From an uncultured Opitutia bacterium (GTDB lineage Bacteria; Verrucomicrobiota; Verrucomicrobiia; Opitutales; Opitutaceae): 41,869 nucleotides of DNA. The stretch lies in the NCBI GenBank assembly GCA_903900845.1, contig CAIUOU010000061.1:1-41869 (forward strand), in the 5' to 3' direction. Below, piece by piece: positions 8,872 to 16,387 of this stretch; within the stretch, counting starts at the first letter, position 1, and the number at the start of each line of letters is the position of its first letter. The notes under the pieces are model-generated. The model searched no databases, had not been told where the DNA came from, and saw only the letters and a program-made list of their open reading frames with translations. The translations under genes were made by a program, and so were the position numbers.

Positions 8872-10151
8872 AGCTTGCCCCCCGGGGCGGCGCGACCGTC
8901 GAACAACCGCAGGCCCTCCAGCATCGCCAGCGCCGCCTCCAACTGGCGGTCGGTGACCGGCTCCTCGCCGAAACGCGCCTTGAAGTCGGCGGGGGACGCA
9001 AGGTCGGGCCGCGCCCGCTGCCGGGCCAGCATCGCGTCCTCCTCCGGCGTCATCACCACCTCGACGTGCGGCGTCACCCCGCGCTCGTGGATCGTGTCAC
9101 CGCCCGGCGTGAAGTAATGTGCGGTTGTCAGCCGCACGCCTTCACCTCCGTCCAGCGGGAACACCGTCTGCACGGAGCCCTTGCCGAACGTGCGCTCGCC
9201 GACGACGACGGCGCGTCCGGTGTCCTTGAGCGCCCCGGCCACAATCTCGGCGGCGCTGGCGCTCCCGGCGTTGACGAGCACCGCCATTGGCAGGGCCAGC
9301 GGCTCGCCCTCGGCCGCGGCGAGGAGATTCTCTCGGTCACGCGCCGAGCGGCCCTGTGTGTAGACCACCAACTCGCCCTTGCGGAAAAACGGCTCGGCGA
9401 CCTCGACCGCCGCCTCGAGGACCCCGCCGGGATTGTTGCGCAGGTCGATCACGAGGCTCCGCGCGCCGCGCGCGAGCAGGTCCTCCAGCGCGCGCCGGAA
9501 CTGCGCGCCCGTGTGATCCGTGAAGTCCGTGACCTGCACGTAGCCGACGCCGCCCGCGATGAGGCGGGCGCCGCGCACGCTCTCGATGCGGATGAGCTCC
9601 CGGGTGAGCGTGAGCGACAGGTTCTCCCGTGTCGCCGGGCGCACCAGACCGACCAGCACTCTCGTGCCCGGCGGGCCGCGCAGACGCCCCACGACGCCGT
9701 CAAGGGCGCCGGGCCCGGCCGTTCGCCCGTCGATACTCAATATCTCGTCGCCACGCTGGATGCCGGCGCGCTCGCCGGGACCGCCGGCGACCGGCGCGAT
9801 CACCACGATCCGGTTCTGGCGCGTCTCGACCTGGATGCCGATCCCACCGAACTCGCCCGATAGGTCCTCCTCGAAACCCGCGCGGGAATCCTTTTCCAGG
9901 AACTCGGAATGGGCGTCGAGGGACTCCACCATCCCGTGCAGCGCCTCGCGCGCGAGACGGTCATAGGCGGCCGCGCCCTGGTCCACATGGTGCTCGTGGA
10001 CCAGGCGCATCACCTCGCGCACGCGGGAGGAGGCGCGCGCCAGCTCCCGGTCGGGCCAGAAATTCCACGCCGCCGCGACCCGCGGCCAAGCCTCCACCAA
10101 GGCGGCGCCGAGGACGATCCCGGCCGCGAGGGTGAGAATGCGTTTGAACAT
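8868..10151 (-). CDS. S41-family C-terminal processing peptidase (CtpA/Prc type)
   Basis: This periplasmic serine protease cleaves protein C-termini. It has an N-terminal hydrophobic signal or anchor (about 4-20), a helical pre-domain and a PDZ domain (about 100-175, GIGIQV...GIQRGDEILSIDG). In the S41 catalytic core, DLRNNPGG (236-243), the nucleophile Ser299 in GSASAAEI and Lys324 in FGKGSVQT are present, spaced 25 residues apart as in characterised family members. ATG at 10151 (MFKRILTL) is preferred; ATG at 10169 would add six residues, and the frame is open to 10307 inside the divergent midA-type gene. It overlaps tsaD by four bases. Only 34 bp separate its start from the divergent gene. 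Confidence 0.94.
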   Translation of the reverse strand: MFKRILTLAAGIVLGAALVEAWPRVAAAWNFWPDRELARASSRVREVMRLVHEHHVDQGAAAYDRLAREALHGMVESLDAHSEFLEKDSRAGFEEDLSGEFGGIGIQVETRQNRIVVIAPVAGGPGERAGIQRGDEILSIDGRTAGPGALDGVVGRLRGPPGTRVLVGLVRPATRENLSLTLTRELIRIESVRGARLIAGGVGYVQVTDFTDHTGAQFRRALEDLLARGARSLVIDLRNNPGGVLEAAVEVAEPFFRKGELVVYTQGRSARDRENLLAAAEGEPLALPMAVLVNAGSASAAEIVAGALKDTGRAVVVGERTFGKGSVQTVFPLDGGEGVRLTTAHYFTPGGDTIHERGVTPHVEVVMTPEEDAMLARQRARPDLASPADFKARFGEEPVTDRQLEAALAMLEGLRLFDGRAAPGGKL

Positions 10152-10185
10152 CCGCGCCACTGTGGGCATCGGCAACGCCTTGTAA

Positions 10186-11157
10186 ATGGGTTCGTCGCCA
10201 GCGCTGCCTTCGCCGGAGTTCCTGGCCGTGTTCCGCGCCGCCGCGGGCCCCGGCGGCACCCTCCCGTTCGCGCGTTTCATGGAGCTCGCACTGTACCACC
10301 CCGCCACAGGCTACTACCGGCGCGACCGGCCCCGCGTCGGCCGGCGGCGCGAGGCTGACTTCTACACCGCGACAAGCCTCGGACCGGTCTTCGGCGAGCT
10401 CGTCGCCGCCGCGTGCGCCCGGCTGCTCGAGGGCCGGGATCCGCGGGCGCACACCTTCGTGGAAATCGGCGCCGAACCGGGTGCCAGCGTACTCGAGGGC
10501 GTGGCGCATCCGTTCGGCGCGACGCGCACGGTGCGTGTCGGCGAGCCCCCCGGGCTCTCCGGCGACTGCGTGGTGTTCTCCAACGAGCTGTTCGACGCGC
10601 AGCCGTTCACCCGGACGGTTTTCCGCCGCGGCCGGTGGTGGGAAACCGGAGTGACGCTCGAGGACGACCGGCTCGTGGAGACCGAGCTGCCCTTCGACGG
10701 CGACGAAGGGCCGGCGCCGGAGGGTTACCGCTTCGATCGACCGCTCGCGGCGGCCGCGCTGGCGGACACCATCGCGGCGCAACCGTGGCGCGGCCTCTTT
10801 GTCGCCTTCGACTACGGCAAGCCGCTCGCCGAACTGCTGGCCCACACGCCGGCCGGGACCGCCCGCGCCTACTTCCGGCATCAAATGTCCGACGACCTGC
10901 TCGCGCGCCCGGGCGAGCAGGACCTCACGTGCCATGTCTGCTGGGACTGGCTCTCCGCGGCGCTGGGCCGGCGCGGCTTCGCGGCGCCGCGGCTGGATTT
11001 CCAGGAGACTTTCCTGGTGCGGAACGCGCTGACCGCGCTGGCGGCAGCAAGCGAGGCCGAGGCGGGCGGGCTGAGCGCGCGCAAACTCGCGCTGCTCCAG
11101 CTGCTTCACCCCTCCGGGCTCGGCCAGAAGTTCCAGGTGCTGCACGCGCTTCGCTGA
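10186..11157 (+). CDS. MidA/NDUFAF7-family SAM-dependent methyltransferase
   Basis: The 323-residue protein fits the COG1565 (DUF185) family. It has the N-terminal block MELALYHPATGYYRRD, the DFYTATSLGPVFGELVA motif, the glycine-containing EIGAEPG segment where SAM should bind, and SNELFDAQPF. In mitochondria, family members methylate an arginine of a complex I subunit; the bacterial target is not generally known, so no substrate is assigned. ATG at 10186 is the first start. It ends 44 bp before the signalling cluster at 11202 on the same strand, so it may be read through into that cluster. Confidence 0.85.
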   Translation: MGSSPALPSPEFLAVFRAAAGPGGTLPFARFMELALYHPATGYYRRDRPRVGRRREADFYTATSLGPVFGELVAAACARLLEGRDPRAHTFVEIGAEPGASVLEGVAHPFGATRTVRVGEPPGLSGDCVVFSNELFDAQPFTRTVFRRGRWWETGVTLEDDRLVETELPFDGDEGPAPEGYRFDRPLAAAALADTIAAQPWRGLFVAFDYGKPLAELLAHTPAGTARAYFRHQMSDDLLARPGEQDLTCHVCWDWLSAALGRRGFAAPRLDFQETFLVRNALTALAAASEAEAGGLSARKLALLQLLHPSGLGQKFQVLHALR

Positions 11158-11201
11158 ATCCGGCGCTATCGCGCGGTTAGCGCAGCCTACGGGCGGACAC
11201 G

Positions 11202-12458
11202 TTGACCCCGGCGCGCAAGACTTCTGCGTTCTGGCACCCCGTGACCGACCCCGCCGAGCTGCTGACACCCCGCGTTCTCATCGTCGACGACGAGCGCCAG
11301 ATCCACGCGTCCCTGCGCCTGCGCATCGGCGCGGCCTGCGAGCTGGTCTCGGCCTTCGACGCGCGCGACGCCCTCGCGCGCATCCGGCAGACCCGCTTTG
11401 ATCTGTGCATAACGGACATCCACATGCCGCGGATGGACGGGCTCGCCTTCATCGACGCCGCCCGCGGCCTCGATCCCGGCCTGGGCTTCGTGGTGCTGAG
11501 CGCGTTCGACACCGAGGATAACCTGCGGCGGGCGATCCCGCTCTCGGTTTACGACTTCCTCGCCAAGCCGCTCGGCTCGCGCGCCGAGCTCGAGGAACGG
11601 CTCGGCGGCTGGATCGAACGGACGCGGGAACGCCGGCGCGAGCAGGAGCTGGCGCGCGCCGCCGGCACGATCGCAGACGATCGCGACGCCGCGCGGCTCG
11701 AGCGAGACGTGGAGGTCGTCGTTTCCGAGACGGCCCGCGAGGTCCTGCGTCAGAACGCTGGCCTGCTGACGACGATCCACGCGCACCTCATCTCCGCGGC
11801 CACCCAGCTGGCTCCGCGCAGCCGTGCGGATCCCGGCCTCGCGCTGATCCTGCGCGGGCTCGAGGAGGCCCGGAAAACCGCCGACGCGGCGATGGCGGCC
11901 ACGGGCGGGTTTTTCGACTCCTCGTACGGCAGCCGTGACGCCTCACCCGCCCAACCCAACGAGGGCATCCGGCAAGCGATCGACATCGCGCAACGGAGCG
12001 GGCGCGCCGAGGCGGAGGGCAAACGGGTGGATTTCCGGCCCGCGGACAGCGCGGCGATCGTGCGCGGGTTGTCCGGCATCGACTTCCTGCTGATGGCGAT
12101 TCCCGCCATCGGCGCCGCCCTCACCTGCGCCGCGCCCGGCACGACCGTCGGAATCCAGCTGGAGTTCGCGCCGCGGCTGGACGCGGTCACGCGCGATCCT
12201 CGGCGCCGGCGCCTGCTGTGGATCAACCGGCGCCGCGCCGTCTCCAGCCATCCGGTGATGGTGGTCGTGATCTCGGCCGACGGACCCTCACTCACCCCGA
12301 CGGAAGTGGAGGACTGGCTGAAGGGCGAACACGCGGCGCTCACCGCGATCACCCCGCGTGGCCTTCTCAGCGGCATCGCGAAATGCCGCGGCGCGCTCGG
12401 TGCGGCGGTGGCGCCGGATGCGACGAAGTTCCAACTCCTGCTCGTGCTGCCGGTCTGA
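11202..12458 (+). CDS. Response regulator receiver fused to a degenerate histidine-kinase-like domain
   Basis: Residues 24-140 form a receiver with all key residues: D29/D30, phospho-acceptor D72 (ITDIHMP), S100 and K122 (FLAKPL). After a charged coiled linker (about 138-170), the rest follows the outline of an HDxxNLLT-type histidine kinase with its chemistry missing. The phospho-His segment reads RQNAGLLTTI (Arg where His is expected), the N-box region reads LLMAIPAIGAAL without the Asn residues, and the first glycine box reads ISADGPSLTP. The end (FQLLLVLPV) looks like the closing strand of an ATPase domain. The start is uncertain: TTG at 11202 or GTG at 11241. It heads a three-gene cluster with two regulators. 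I infer a receiver with a pseudokinase output that may act by binding. Confidence 0.85.
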   Translation: MTPARKTSAFWHPVTDPAELLTPRVLIVDDERQIHASLRLRIGAACELVSAFDARDALARIRQTRFDLCITDIHMPRMDGLAFIDAARGLDPGLGFVVLSAFDTEDNLRRAIPLSVYDFLAKPLGSRAELEERLGGWIERTRERRREQELARAAGTIADDRDAARLERDVEVVVSETAREVLRQNAGLLTTIHAHLISAATQLAPRSRADPGLALILRGLEEARKTADAAMAATGGFFDSSYGSRDASPAQPNEGIRQAIDIAQRSGRAEAEGKRVDFRPADSAAIVRGLSGIDFLLMAIPAIGAALTCAAPGTTVGIQLEFAPRLDAVTRDPRRRRLLWINRRRAVSSHPVMVVVISADGPSLTPTEVEDWLKGEHAALTAITPRGLLSGIAKCRGALGAAVAPDATKFQLLLVLPV

Positions 12459-12468
12459 CCGCGCTCCC

Positions 12469-13188
12469 TTGATCCTCGTGCTTTCCAGCGCCGGGCGGGA
12501 ACGCTCCGCCCTCGTCACGCTCTCGGAAAGCGCCGGCTGGGTGGCGACGGAAGCGGGAGGCCTGCGCGAGGCGCGACGGCTGCTGGCGAGACAAAGTCCC
12601 CGCGTGATCCTGGCCCGGCACCAGCTGTCGGACGGCTTCGCGGACCATCTGCTGCGCGAGATCGGGCCCGAAACTCCCGGTCGGCCGCGGCTGATCATTC
12701 TCGCGTCGCCGGGGCTGGCGGCCGCCGAGGAGGCGCGCCAGATCTCCCTCGGGGCGGACTGCGTCCTGCGCGATCCCGTGCGTTCCGAGGTGCTGCTGGC
12801 GTACCTCGCGCGGTACCTGCGCCGGAAGGAGCAGGACCGCTCCGCTTCCGCCCGCGCCCCCAGCGTGCTGGCTTTCGCGGGGGGCGAGCTGCGGCCGGAG
12901 GACCGCACCCTGCGACTGCGCCGCGCGACGCGCACGCTGACGCCGCGCGAGGCGGCGCTGGCCGAAGTCCTCGCCGCCCGCCCGGGTGAGGTGGTGACGT
13001 ACGAGACACTTTACGGGGAGGTGCTCGGCCGGCGCTATCGCGGGGACACGAGCAACCTGCGGGTCCTGCTGGGCAAACTCGCCGCAAGCTGCGGCGAACT
13101 CGGCGGCGAATTGCGGGCGTGGGTGGAGGTCATCCCGAAGGCGGGCTACCGCCTGCACCCGCGGCGGCGCCCGCGCCCCCCGGCCTGA
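12469..13188 (+). CDS. Winged-helix transcriptional regulator with a non-phosphorylatable receiver-like domain
   Basis: The protein is built like OmpR/PhoB. A receiver-like domain spans about 1-125 and a winged-helix DNA-binding domain about 140-235 (LTPREAALAEVLA..., ending VIPKAGYRLHPRR). The receiver keeps its hydrophobic core but lacks the phosphorylation residues. The acidic pair near the start is SS (ILVLSS), the phospho-acceptor strand reads VILARHQL (Ala for Asp), the Thr/Ser strand reads LIILAS, and the conserved Lys is Asp (VLRDPV). TTG at 12469 is inferred as start, 10 bases after the previous stop, because it begins the first receiver strand; upstream codons overlap the previous gene. 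It probably binds DNA without phosphorylation control. Confidence 0.85.
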   Translation: MILVLSSAGRERSALVTLSESAGWVATEAGGLREARRLLARQSPRVILARHQLSDGFADHLLREIGPETPGRPRLIILASPGLAAAEEARQISLGADCVLRDPVRSEVLLAYLARYLRRKEQDRSASARAPSVLAFAGGELRPEDRTLRLRRATRTLTPREAALAEVLAARPGEVVTYETLYGEVLGRRYRGDTSNLRVLLGKLAASCGELGGELRAWVEVIPKAGYRLHPRRRPRPPA

Positions 13189-13211
13189 CGGCCGCCGGAT
13201 CGCCGGAGCGC

Positions 13212-13259
13212 TTACGGAAAAATTACGGCGCCGCAGTGGGCCCGCGCGCGGGCTTACGA
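13212..13259 (+). promoter_or_regulatory. Possible operator: phased TTACG repeats around a 14-bp GC palindrome
   Basis: The 83-bp gap between the two regulator genes holds TTACGG at 13212 and 13223 and TTACGA at 13254. They are 11 and 31 bp apart, close to one and three helical turns. A perfect 14-bp palindrome (GCCCGCGCGCGGGC, 13240-13253) lies between the second and third copies. This could be an autoregulatory site. The repeats are short and the reading is speculative. Confidence 0.25.
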
Positions 13260-13271
13260 CCGACTGGCGGC

Positions 13272-14027
13272 GTGAACAACCAACCGCTGCAAATCCTGAT
13301 CCTGAAGGCGGACCGGCTCTACGCCGAATTCCTGCGCCAGCATGTCGGGCACGCGTTCCCGCGCGTGCGAACCACGGTCGCCAGTTCCGTCGCCGAGGCC
13401 CGCGAGTTGCTCGGCCGGGTCGCCTTCGACCTCTTGCTCACCGGCTTGGGCGAACACACCGGCGGGGACGCGCTCGAGCTGGTCGCGCAGTGCAAGCGCG
13501 CGCCGCTGCGGGCGCGCCGGGTCGTCGTGCTGCTCGATCGCCACGAGTACCGGGTGCTCGCGGCGCTGCGGGCCCTGCCGGTCGACGGCATCTTCGACCC
13601 CGCGGAGGACTGCCCCGCGACCTTGGCCGCGGCGCTCCCGGCGGTGGTCCGCGGCTTGCGCTACCACAGTCCCGGCGCCGCGGCCCGCCTGCGCCAGCTC
13701 GCCGCGGCGCCCGGCGCGCTCTTCCGCATCCTGACGGACTTCGAGCAGGTCGTGCTCAGCGTCATCGGCGACGGCTGCGACGATCTCGCGGCCGCGGCGC
13801 AGCTCGGCCTGAGCCCCGCCACGATCTCGACCGTGCGGCGGGCGCTCCACCGGAAGCTGGGGGTCCAGCACCGCGGGGAACTCGTGCGGATGGCCGCCCA
13901 GAAGGGCTACGTGCGATTCACCCCGGCTGGAGTGGAGCGCCCCGGCTACGGCCTGCTAGCCGCCGCCTACCAGCCGCGCCATCGCCCGCGGATGCCGCGC
14001 GAGGAGGCGGTGCCCGCCACGGCCTGA
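13272..14027 (+). CDS. LuxR-type regulator with a non-phosphorylatable receiver-like domain
   Basis: The layout is NarL/FixJ-like. A receiver-like domain spans about 1-130 and a LuxR-type helix-turn-helix about 155-215 (DFEQVVLSVIGDG..., LGLSPATISTVRRALHRKLGV). The receiver has again lost its key residues: the acidic pair is replaced by KA (ILILKADRLY), the phospho-acceptor strand reads FDLLLTGLG (Thr for Asp), and the conserved Lys is replaced in GIFDPAE. A ~40-residue Pro/Arg-rich tail follows the HTH. GTG at 13272 is chosen because it begins the first strand of the fold; the frame is open upstream into the previous gene. It is the last member of the three-gene cluster. Its target genes are unknown. 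Confidence 0.85.
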   Translation: MNNQPLQILILKADRLYAEFLRQHVGHAFPRVRTTVASSVAEARELLGRVAFDLLLTGLGEHTGGDALELVAQCKRAPLRARRVVVLLDRHEYRVLAALRALPVDGIFDPAEDCPATLAAALPAVVRGLRYHSPGAAARLRQLAAAPGALFRILTDFEQVVLSVIGDGCDDLAAAAQLGLSPATISTVRRALHRKLGVQHRGELVRMAAQKGYVRFTPAGVERPGYGLLAAAYQPRHRPRMPREEAVPATA

Positions 14028-14079
14028 TCCCGTTTCGGCTCGGCGCGACCGGCCGCGCGTGGCACTGCTGTCCCGCGCC

Positions 14080-14904
14080 GTGCACCTTTCCGCGCTTTTC
14101 ATTTACCCCGTCAAATCGCTCCGCGGCTGCGCCGTGGACGAGGCAACCGTCGACCCCCGGGGACTCGCGGGCGACCGGCGGTTCATGGTCGTGGACGCCG
14201 ACGGGAAATTCCTTTCCCAACGCACCCTGCCCCGCCTCGCGTTGATCGGCACGAGGCTCGACGCCGCCACCCTCAGCCTCGAGGCGCCGCGGCACGGCGT
14301 CATCGAAATCCCGCGCGACGGCCAACCCGACGCCGACCAGCGGCAGGTTTCAGTCTGGAGCAGCGGCGATCTCACCGCAGAGGACTGTGGCGATGCCGTG
14401 GCCGGCTGGTTATCGGATTTCCTCTCAACGTCCTGCCGGCTGGTGCGGGCCGGCGCCGCGTTCCGGCGGCCGGTACGCAAGGTCCCCGCGGGGCTGGAGG
14501 CCAGCGAGGTGGCCTTCGCCGACGCCTTTCCGGGCCTGTTGCTCACCGAGGCCTCGCTCCGCGCGTTGAACGACCGCCTGATCGCCCGCGGCGAGGAGAT
14601 GGTGCCGATGGATCGCTTCCGGCCCAACCTCGTGGTCGCCGGCGCCACGCCCCACGCGGAGGACGGCTGGACGCGGGTGCGGATCGGCCGGGCGGTGCTC
14701 CGCTGCGCCGGCCCCTGCGCGCGCTGCGTGATGACAACGATCGATCAGCAGACGGGTGAACGCGGGGTCGAGCCGTTGCGGACGCTGTCCAGCTACCGGC
14801 GCGACGCGCGCCAGCCCGGAGACGTGAACTTCGGCCAAAACGTCATCCCGGAAGGCGTCACCGGGATCGTCCGGGTCGGGGATCCGGTCTCGACCGCGGC
14901 CTGA
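14080..14904 (+). CDS. MOSC-domain protein (YcbX/mARC-like)
   Basis: An N-terminal MOSC beta-barrel domain (LSALFIYPVKSLRG, then GLAGDRRFMVVD) is followed by a C-terminal MOSC domain with the conserved Cys region CAGPCARCVMTTID and the motifs RFRPNLVV and NFGQNVIP. Relatives (YcbX, mARC) bind molybdenum cofactor through a Cys and reduce N-hydroxylated compounds. YcbX also carries a ferredoxin domain, which is absent here, so an electron donor would have to come from elsewhere. GTG at 14080 fits the family start (HLSALFIYPVKS); GTG at 14059 is the alternative. It follows the LuxR-type regulator by about 50 bp and could be co-transcribed. Its stop is 9 bp from the stop of the convergent gene. 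Confidence 0.88.
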   Translation: MHLSALFIYPVKSLRGCAVDEATVDPRGLAGDRRFMVVDADGKFLSQRTLPRLALIGTRLDAATLSLEAPRHGVIEIPRDGQPDADQRQVSVWSSGDLTAEDCGDAVAGWLSDFLSTSCRLVRAGAAFRRPVRKVPAGLEASEVAFADAFPGLLLTEASLRALNDRLIARGEEMVPMDRFRPNLVVAGATPHAEDGWTRVRIGRAVLRCAGPCARCVMTTIDQQTGERGVEPLRTLSSYRRDARQPGDVNFGQNVIPEGVTGIVRVGDPVSTAA

Positions 14905-14913
14905 CTGCGCCTC

Positions 14914-15306
14914 CTACCACTCGCCGACCCGGCCCCGGCCGGACTTGCGCCGCGCCTCGCGCCGTTTGCCCTCGACCATCCGCCGTTTCTGTCCGCGCGA
15001 TTTCTGCCGCGTGCGGCGGCGCTCCGCCTCGGCGGCGTCCACCGCGGCCCGCACGGCGCCGCGGGCGCGTTCCTCAAGGCGGTCGCACAGCGTCCGCCAC
15101 GCGAGCTCCCGATTCGCGGCCTGCGACCGTTCACGCTGGCAGCGCACCTCGACGCCGGTGGGCCGGTGGCGGAGCCAGACGGTCGAGCTGGTCTTGTTGA
15201 TCTTCTGCCCGCCCGGACCGGCGCCGCGCACGAACGCCTCCTCCACCTCGGCGATGTTCCAGCCGAGGGCCGCGAACCGTTCCTCGATTTGGATTGGTAA
15301 AGCCAA
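14914..15306 (-). CDS. Small GGQ-domain release-factor-like protein (ribosome rescue type)
   Basis: The 130-residue protein has the peptidyl-tRNA hydrolysing motif GAGPGGQKINKTSS, with GGQ at 32-34. A strongly basic C-terminal tail (from about 85 to the end, rich in Arg and Lys) follows. It lacks the codon-recognition domains of RF1 and RF2. This is the architecture of ArfB/YaeJ and of the mitochondrial C12orf65-like group, which free stalled ribosomes by inserting the basic tail in the mRNA channel. The sequence after the GGQ (VWLRHRPTGVEVRCQRERSQ) looks closer to the second group. ATG at 15306 is divergent from moxR, with a 66-bp gap. Confidence 0.88.
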   Translation of the reverse strand: MALPIQIEERFAALGWNIAEVEEAFVRGAGPGGQKINKTSSTVWLRHRPTGVEVRCQRERSQAANRELAWRTLCDRLEERARGAVRAAVDAAEAERRRTRQKSRGQKRRMVEGKRREARRKSGRGRVGEW

Positions 15307-15372
15307 GCGCCGCTCCTTTACCTCGATTGAAACCTATCGGCCCCGCCGGGGTCAAATCGCGCCTCTCTCCGC

Positions 15373-16362
15373 ATGTCACAAACGCCCGCCTCCCCGTCCG
15401 CCGGTCCCGCCTGGTCCCGCAAGCTCCGTGATGAGATCGGCAAGGCCGTCATCGGCCAGGATGCCGTCGTCGAGCGCCTCCTCGTGGCGCTGCTCGCCAA
15501 CGGCCACGTCCTGCTGGAGGGCATGCCCGGCCTCGCGAAAACGCTGCTGATCCGCTCCCTCGGCACGGCCCTGGGCGTGCAGTTCGAACGCATCCAGTTC
15601 ACGCCCGACCTGCTGCCGAGTGACGTCGTCGGCACAATGATCTTCCAGCCGAAGACGGGCGAGTTCTCCGCGCACCGCGGGCCCATTTTTGCCAACCTCG
15701 TGCTGGCCGACGAGATCAACCGCGCCCCTGCCAAGGTGCAGAGCGCGCTGCTTGAGGGCATGCAGGAGCGTCAGGTCACCATCGGCGGCCGGACGCATCC
15801 CCTGCCGAAGCCGTTCTTCGTGATGGCGACGCAGAATCCGGTGGAGCAGGAGGGTACCTACCCGCTGCCCGAGGCGCAGACGGACCGTTTCCTGTTCAAG
15901 CTGCTCGTCGACTACCCCTCGCAGACCGAGGAATCAGCGATGATGGAACGCTGGGGCCAGGTCACCCGGCAACCGGCGCTCGCGCCCGTTTCGAACGGCG
16001 AGGAACTCCTGTCCCTCCGCACGGCGGTCGACCAGGTCCACGTCTCACCGGCCGTCCAGGGTTACATCCTCGCCGTCGTGCGCGGCACGCGCGCGCTGGC
16101 CGGCAAGTCCGGCGACGCGAAGCGCCACCTGACGTTCGGCGCCTCACCCCGCGCCTCGCTTGCCCTTTACCAGGCGGGCCGGGCGCTCGCCTGGCTCCGG
16201 GGGCAGGACTTCGTTTCGCCCGCCCTGATCCAGGATCTGGCGCCCGACATTCTGCGCCACCGCGTGGGCCTCACCTACGAGGCCGAGGCCGAGGAGATCA
16301 CCGCCGATCGCGTCATCGCCCAGGTACTTGAGCGCACGCCCGTACCCACCGGTGCAGCCTGA
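15373..16362 (+). CDS. moxR: MoxR-family AAA+ ATPase
   Basis: This AAA+ chaperone-like ATPase is typically encoded with DUF58 and von Willebrand proteins, whose assembly or activation it is thought to assist. It shows Walker A EGMPGLAKT (49-57), Walker B LVLADEIN (D113/E114), the MoxR signature APAKVQSALLEGMQE, and a sensor segment VMATQNPVEQEGTYPLPEAQ with the Arg-containing TDRF that follows. The 329-residue length is usual. It is the first gene of a five-gene operon. The gap to the DUF58 gene is 25 bp. Confidence 0.96.
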   Translation: MSQTPASPSAGPAWSRKLRDEIGKAVIGQDAVVERLLVALLANGHVLLEGMPGLAKTLLIRSLGTALGVQFERIQFTPDLLPSDVVGTMIFQPKTGEFSAHRGPIFANLVLADEINRAPAKVQSALLEGMQERQVTIGGRTHPLPKPFFVMATQNPVEQEGTYPLPEAQTDRFLFKLLVDYPSQTEESAMMERWGQVTRQPALAPVSNGEELLSLRTAVDQVHVSPAVQGYILAVVRGTRALAGKSGDAKRHLTFGASPRASLALYQAGRALAWLRGQDFVSPALIQDLAPDILRHRVGLTYEAEAEEITADRVIAQVLERTPVPTGAA

Positions 16363-16387
16363 GCGCGGCGCCCGCCGCACGCGCACG

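Noticed and set aside
9961-11268. 435-residue open frame on the minus strand extending ctpA upstream in another frame
   Set aside because: Antisense to the MidA-type gene; no motif, and it overlaps the real ctpA start.
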